Source: an uncultured Pseudomonadota bacterium (lineage in GTDB: Bacteria; SAR324; NAC60-12). From it: DNA of 6,106 bases. The stretch's first letter is position 1, and the number at the start of each line of letters is the position of its first letter. The position numbers and the translations under genes were made by a program. Under the pieces are notes generated by a model. That model was not told where the DNA came from, did no database searches, and saw only the letters and a list, made by a program, of their open reading frames with translations. Location: NCBI GenBank assembly GCA_913052275.1, contig CAJXDX010000108.1, positions 1 to 6,106 of the forward strand, given 5' to 3'. Of the stretch, positions 5,901 to 6,106 are shown one piece after another.

Positions 5901-5925
5901 TATATTCTAAATATTAAAGGTAAAA

Positions 5926-6106
5926 ATGTACAAAATGAAGAAAACTCAACGGTTCTCGATAATTGGCGTGAGCCTTTTCATGATTGTTGGGCTAGCCCAA
6001 ATTCAAGCTAAGGAATTAAAATTTATAATGTGCGGCGGAGAAGTTCGCGCAGCTGATCAAAAAGTGATCGATGCCTTTCAGGCCAGTAATCCTGGTGTAA
6101 AAGTAA
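5926..6106 (+). CDS. extracellular sugar-binding protein of an ABC transporter, N-terminus only
   Basis: Sixty codons are visible before the right edge. The product begins with a typical Sec signal peptide: a basic start (MYKMKKTQR), a hydrophobic core (about 11-25) and a likely cleavage site after Ala28 in IQA-KEL. There is no lipobox cysteine, so the mature protein should be free in a periplasm. The mature part KELKFIMCGGEVRAADQKVIDAF followed by NPGVKV matches the opening of family 1 solute-binding proteins (UgpB/MalE type): first beta strand, then helix ending in a 'NPGxKV' strand. ATG 5926 has AAAGG five bases upstream (5916-5920), the only gene here with an SD-like motif at normal distance. 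ATG 5935 (codon 4) is an alternative start and would not alter the mature protein. It is very likely the binding partner of the two upstream permeases; the usual order is binding protein first. Confidence 0.85.
   Translation, partial: MYKMKKTQRFSIIGVSLFMIVGLAQIQAKELKFIMCGGEVRAADQKVIDAFQASNPGVKV

Larger units (their letters stand above)
5701..5925 (+). other. 225-bp noncoding leader before the binding-protein gene
   Basis: I find no ORF of plausible coding quality on either strand. The stretch is AT-rich and contains, in order: the hairpin over the permease stop, an SD-like block AAAGGAGGTG (5752-5761) without a start codon, a second purine block AGAGGAG (5803-5809), a perfect TATAAT (5815-5820), and a small hairpin just before the gene. 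Its length is unusual inside an otherwise tight operon (gaps of 32 and 2 nt), so the binding-protein gene is probably transcribed from its own promoter or under its own post-transcriptional control. Confidence 0.5.

Noticed and set aside
1..6106. CRISPR arrays, tRNA genes, insertion sequences, toxin-antitoxin or defence genes
   Set aside because: I saw no spaced repeats, cloverleaf-like sequence, transposase motifs or terminal inverted repeats; the window is fully explained by the sugar-catabolism cluster and its short gaps.

Overview
The window holds a compact gene cluster for catabolism of chitin-derived N-acetylglucosamine (GlcNAc). It comes from a bacterium that looks Gram-negative: the binding protein at the right edge has a cleavable signal peptide with no lipobox cysteine. 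The DNA is fairly AT-rich, and four of the five complete or clear gene starts lack a Shine-Dalgarno (SD) motif, having A-rich leaders instead. NagA carries a 'DLQVNGFAGVDFN' signature that I associate with planctomycete and related NagA-like proteins. The lineage is an inference only: a PVC-type (Lentisphaerota, Verrucomicrobiota) or Balneolota-like marine bacterium would fit, and I cannot settle it from this window.

Layout. On the minus strand, nagB (1054-1836) is followed after 23 nt by nagA (1030 running off the left edge), forming a nagBA operon. A 176-bp intergenic region (1837-2012) separates it from the plus-strand operon. It holds candidate back-to-back promoters with adjacent -10 elements. 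The plus-strand operon encodes a family 20 beta-N-acetylhexosaminidase without a signal peptide (2013-3902) and two MalF/MalG-type sugar ABC permeases (3935-4858 and 4861-5700). After a 225-bp noncoding leader comes the start of a periplasmic sugar-binding protein (5926 to the right edge). The ABC ATPase, a GlcNAc kinase, a transcription regulator and any secreted chitinase are not in the window.

Inferred pathway. The binding protein captures chitobiose or a short chitooligosaccharide in the periplasm and the permease pair imports it. The cytoplasmic GH20 enzyme splits it to GlcNAc, and a kinase outside the window makes GlcNAc-6-P. NagA deacetylates that to GlcN-6-P, and NagB converts it to fructose-6-P and ammonia.

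This is a recognisable pathway, and I do not see an undescribed system. The features most worth a second look are the atypical N-terminus of NagA, the binding-protein gene placed last behind its own structured leader, a near-perfect SD sequence in that leader with no start codon behind it, the overlapping divergent promoters, and substitutions in the GH20 active-site motifs and the NagB allosteric site.
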